A stretch of DNA of 8,093 bases from Desulfobacterales bacterium (GTDB lineage Bacteria > Desulfobacterota > Desulfobacteria > Desulfobacterales > Desulfosalsimonadaceae): assembly GCA_007135795.1 (NCBI GenBank), contig SLIE01000413.1, positions 1 through 8,093 of the forward strand, in the 5' to 3' direction. Shown piece by piece: positions 6,005 through 8,093 of this stretch. The position numbers and the translations under genes were made by a program. How positions within the stretch are numbered: position 1 is the first letter of the stretch; every line of letters starts with the position of its first letter. The notes beneath the pieces are model-generated. The model was given only the letters and a program-made list of their open reading frames with translations. It was not told where the DNA came from and ran no database searches.

Positions 6005-6076
6005 CTCCCTGGGAGGGCAGCATTACAGCTTCGCTGTGATAAAATGCCAGGCAGGAGCCTGGCGCTCCCAGAGGAG
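6005..6076. repeat. REP-like double hairpin between convergent genes
   Basis: An outer stem, CTCCCTGGGAG (6005-6015) against CTCCCAGaGGAG (6065-6076, one bulged A), encloses two hairpins. One is ACAGC-TTC-GCTGT (6025-6037), extendable by GCATT/AATGC across a bulge. The other is GCCAGGC-AGGA-GCCTGGC (6046-6063), a perfect 7-bp stem. The 'GCCAGGC..GCCTGGCGCTCCCAG' style resembles dispersed REP or RAYT-associated palindromes known from many bacteria. It starts 33 bases after the DUF169 stop and ends 40 bases before the dnaE-type stop, where a two-way transcription barrier would be useful, but there is no T-run typical of a Rho-independent terminator. Confidence 0.7.
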
Positions 6077-6116
6077 ACAGAACGAGCGACTGGGGGAAAC
6101 TGCTTTAACGGGGTCA

Positions 6117-8093
6117 TCAAACCGGGCGTACCGCATCCACGTTAAGTGTGGTGGCCCCCCAGTTTTCCTCGACTTTGCCGGAGAGGAGGAAGGGGCGGCC
6201 GTAGTCAAGGATGTGGCAGAAGCGGTTGTAGGCCCCGGGGAAAAACACGGTTTCCACAAGGCCGGTCTCATCTTCGAACGTGACGAACTTCATGGGCTCG
6301 CCCTTGCCGGTCAAAATGGTTTTCCCGGTAATCAACCAGCCTGCAAAGCTGACTTGCCGGCCGGGATGCGCTGCAACCTGGCCAGCTTTGAGAAGGTTCA
6401 GGTTCGCCAGTTGCTTGCTGAACAAGGTCATGGGGTGACAATCACACAAAAATCCCAGCACCGCAAACTCCCGGCGCAGGTTTTTCAGGGGGTCATCCCT
6501 TGGCAAATCAGGAATATCCGGCAATAGTGGCTCGGGAAACAACGACAAATTGATATTGTGCCGGCCGGGGTTCTTTTGCCAGGCGGAAAATTGCCAGAAA
6601 AGCACAGCCCGGTTTTTATGTTCCAAAGCAAAACGATCCAGGGCGCCGCTGTGGACCATTGCCCGGACTTCTGCTTCATCGGGCCTGACGCGGTTCAAAA
6701 AATCGGTCATACCCGAAAATCCCTTTTTTCCCCTTTCATGCAGTATTCGCTGCTGCGTGGAAACAGACAGGTCCTTTATGGACAGCAACCCCACGCGCAT
6801 GACATGCCCGCATCCTTTCCAACGGACCTGACTTTCTTCGACATCCGGCGGCAAGATCGTGATCCCCATGCGCCTTGCTTCGGACACATACGCAAAGGTC
6901 GAGTAAAATCCCCCCTGGTTACTGATGACCGCTGCCATGAATGCGGCTGGAAAATGGGTTTTCAAATATGCGGCTTCAAAGGATATCTTCGCGTAAGACG
7001 CACTGTGTGGCTTACAAAACGAGTACCCGTTGAAACTCATGATCATCTGCCATATCGTTTCGATCTGCGCGTCATCAAGGCCCCGACTGCGTGCACCGTC
7101 TGCGAACCGGCTGAAATAATCCCTCAAACGATGCTCCCGGTCCTTTTTGGACATAACCTTTCGCAAACCATCTGCGTCCGCGTGCGAAAACCCTGCCACG
7201 GCCACGGCCACCCGGGAAACATCTTCCTGGAAAATCATCAGGCCGAAGGTTTCCGAAAGCACTTCGTCCAGAAGGGGATGGATGGGTTGCCACTTGCCGC
7301 CATGCAACCGGTGAATGTAGTCCTGGATCACCTCGTTTGCCGCGGGCCGGATAATAGAGGAATGGATCACCAGGTGTTCGAAATCCCCGACCCGGGTTTT
7401 TAGCTGCAACATCCGCATGGCCGGGCTTTCGATGTAAAAGCAACCCATGGTATCCCCTTGGGCGAGCGCCTCCTGGGTGGGAAGGTCATCTTCCGGCGCC
7501 CAGGATCGCTCATCGATTTCAACGTCGTTTTCCTGCATGTTGCCAATGGCGTCGCGGATCACCCCGAGGCTGCGGTTTCCAAGTAGATCGATCTTCACCA
7601 GGCCGGCATCTTCTGCGCTGTCTTTGTCCCATTGCAGGATGGGGACCCCTTTTGGCGCATTTTGAACCGGGACATAGGCATCGATGGGGCCCGGTGTGAT
7701 TACCACGCCTCCGGGATGAACCGAGAGGTACCGGGGAAGACCGATGATCCGGGCGGCCATGGATAAAATCTCCGGCCAGGGCGGAGAGAGATCAACGCCC
7801 CGCATGCGCGGCAAGGTGCTGATTTGCATGGCCGGATCATCTCCGGTACCGAATTCCGGCAGACGCCATGGCAGCCTGCCGGTCACTCGTCCGATCTCCC
7901 TGTCGGTCAGCCCGAAAACCCGCGCTGTTTCGCGCACGGCCATGCGGGGTTGGAAACAGATATGGCTGGAGACCATGGCCGCGCGTCCCCTGTATTTTTC
8001 CAGGACCGACGCAATAACCTCATCCCGCTCGTCCCAGGCGAAATCAACATCGATATCCGGCGGGTCCTGCCTGCCCGGATTCAAAAACCGTTC
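6117..8093 (-). CDS. DnaE-family DNA polymerase III alpha subunit, accessory/error-prone type (N-terminus outside window)
   Basis: The frame is open to the window edge and begins ERFLNPGRQDPPDIDVDF, the palm motif of C-family polymerases, so the PHP domain and start lie beyond the window. Numbering from LNPGRQ, catalytic aspartates are D12 and D14, and D166 in LVKIDLLGNRSL (E. coli D401, D403, D555). Further family blocks are LPRYLSVHPGGVVIT (116-130), GLMIFQEDV (281-289) and FCKPHSASYAKISFEAAYLKTHFPAAFM as two adjoining blocks (357-383). NLSLF (512-516) fits a beta-clamp-binding motif, followed by an OB fold (about 575-655). The protein stops right after the OB fold, lacking the C-terminal tau-binding domain of the main replicase. 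That, and the HPGG block in place of replicative HAAG, favour an accessory DnaE (DnaE2/ImuC-like role, translesion synthesis). Motif details match neither DnaE1 nor classical DnaE2 fully. Partner genes imuA/imuB or lexA would be upstream, out of view. Confidence 0.9.
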   Translation of the reverse strand, partial: ERFLNPGRQDPPDIDVDFAWDERDEVIASVLEKYRGRAAMVSSHICFQPRMAVRETARVFGLTDREIGRVTGRLPWRLPEFGTGDDPAMQISTLPRMRGVDLSPPWPEILSMAARIIGLPRYLSVHPGGVVITPGPIDAYVPVQNAPKGVPILQWDKDSAEDAGLVKIDLLGNRSLGVIRDAIGNMQENDVEIDERSWAPEDDLPTQEALAQGDTMGCFYIESPAMRMLQLKTRVGDFEHLVIHSSIIRPAANEVIQDYIHRLHGGKWQPIHPLLDEVLSETFGLMIFQEDVSRVAVAVAGFSHADADGLRKVMSKKDREHRLRDYFSRFADGARSRGLDDAQIETIWQMIMSFNGYSFCKPHSASYAKISFEAAYLKTHFPAAFMAAVISNQGGFYSTFAYVSEARRMGITILPPDVEESQVRWKGCGHVMRVGLLSIKDLSVSTQQRILHERGKKGFSGMTDFLNRVRPDEAEVRAMVHSGALDRFALEHKNRAVLFWQFSAWQKNPGRHNINLSLFPEPLLPDIPDLPRDDPLKNLRREFAVLGFLCDCHPMTLFSKQLANLNLLKAGQVAAHPGRQVSFAGWLITGKTILTGKGEPMKFVTFEDETGLVETVFFPGAYNRFCHILDYGRPFLLSGKVEENWGATTLNVDAVRPV

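Noticed and set aside
6558..7403. 281-codon open frame on the plus strand inside the DnaE-type gene
   Set aside because: It lies wholly antisense to a strongly conserved polymerase coding region, has no recognisable domain, and reads as a compositional shadow.

Overview
The window reads as a chromosomal stretch of a Gram-negative, probably anaerobic, bacterium. The best guess is a sulfate-reducer-type member of the Desulfobacterota. This rests on gene flavour (a short QueG-like double [4Fe-4S] protein, a DUF169 protein, an accessory-type DnaE) and on a palindromic repeat whose ends resemble, from memory, repeats common in that group. It is an inference; no rRNA or marker phylogeny is available here. 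No rRNA, tRNA, CRISPR array, transposase, integrase or phage gene was seen.

Layout. (1) 1-680, plus strand: C-terminal bulk of a QueG-like double [4Fe-4S] protein, probably cut at its start by the window edge. (2) 751-3005, minus strand: a translationally coupled pair, lgt (lipoprotein diacylglyceryl transferase) then a membrane-anchored YdgA/DUF945 protein, with start and stop overlapping by four bases. (3) 3006-3434: a 429-base non-coding region holding the lgt leader, a small hairpin, a terminator-like hairpin, a plausible sigma-70 promoter and one end of an inverted repeat. (4) 3435-4866, plus strand: a class I SAM-dependent methyltransferase and tag (3-methyladenine DNA glycosylase I), 10 bases apart. 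(5) 4867-5137: a roughly 150-bp palindromic, MITE-like element whose right end is an inverted copy of the repeat at 3357. (6) 5138-5971, plus strand: a DUF169 protein with a strong ribosome binding site. (7) 6005-6076: a REP-like double hairpin between convergent genes. (8) 6117-8093, minus strand: the C-terminal two thirds or so of a DnaE-family polymerase (catalytic aspartates, fingers, clamp-binding motif, OB fold), cut at its N-terminal side by the window edge. It looks like an accessory or error-prone DnaE rather than the main replicase.

How they fit. lgt and DUF945 are envelope functions. Tag and the DnaE paralogue are both genome maintenance functions (alkylation repair and probably translesion or damage-induced synthesis), but they are separated and on opposite strands, so no joint operon is shown. 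The most unusual structure is the methyltransferase-tag pair sitting between inverted copies of a 30-bp repeat (26/30 identical), with the full element on its right side. No complete novel defence or signalling system is visible; the repeat architecture and the divergent DnaE are the parts most worth following up.
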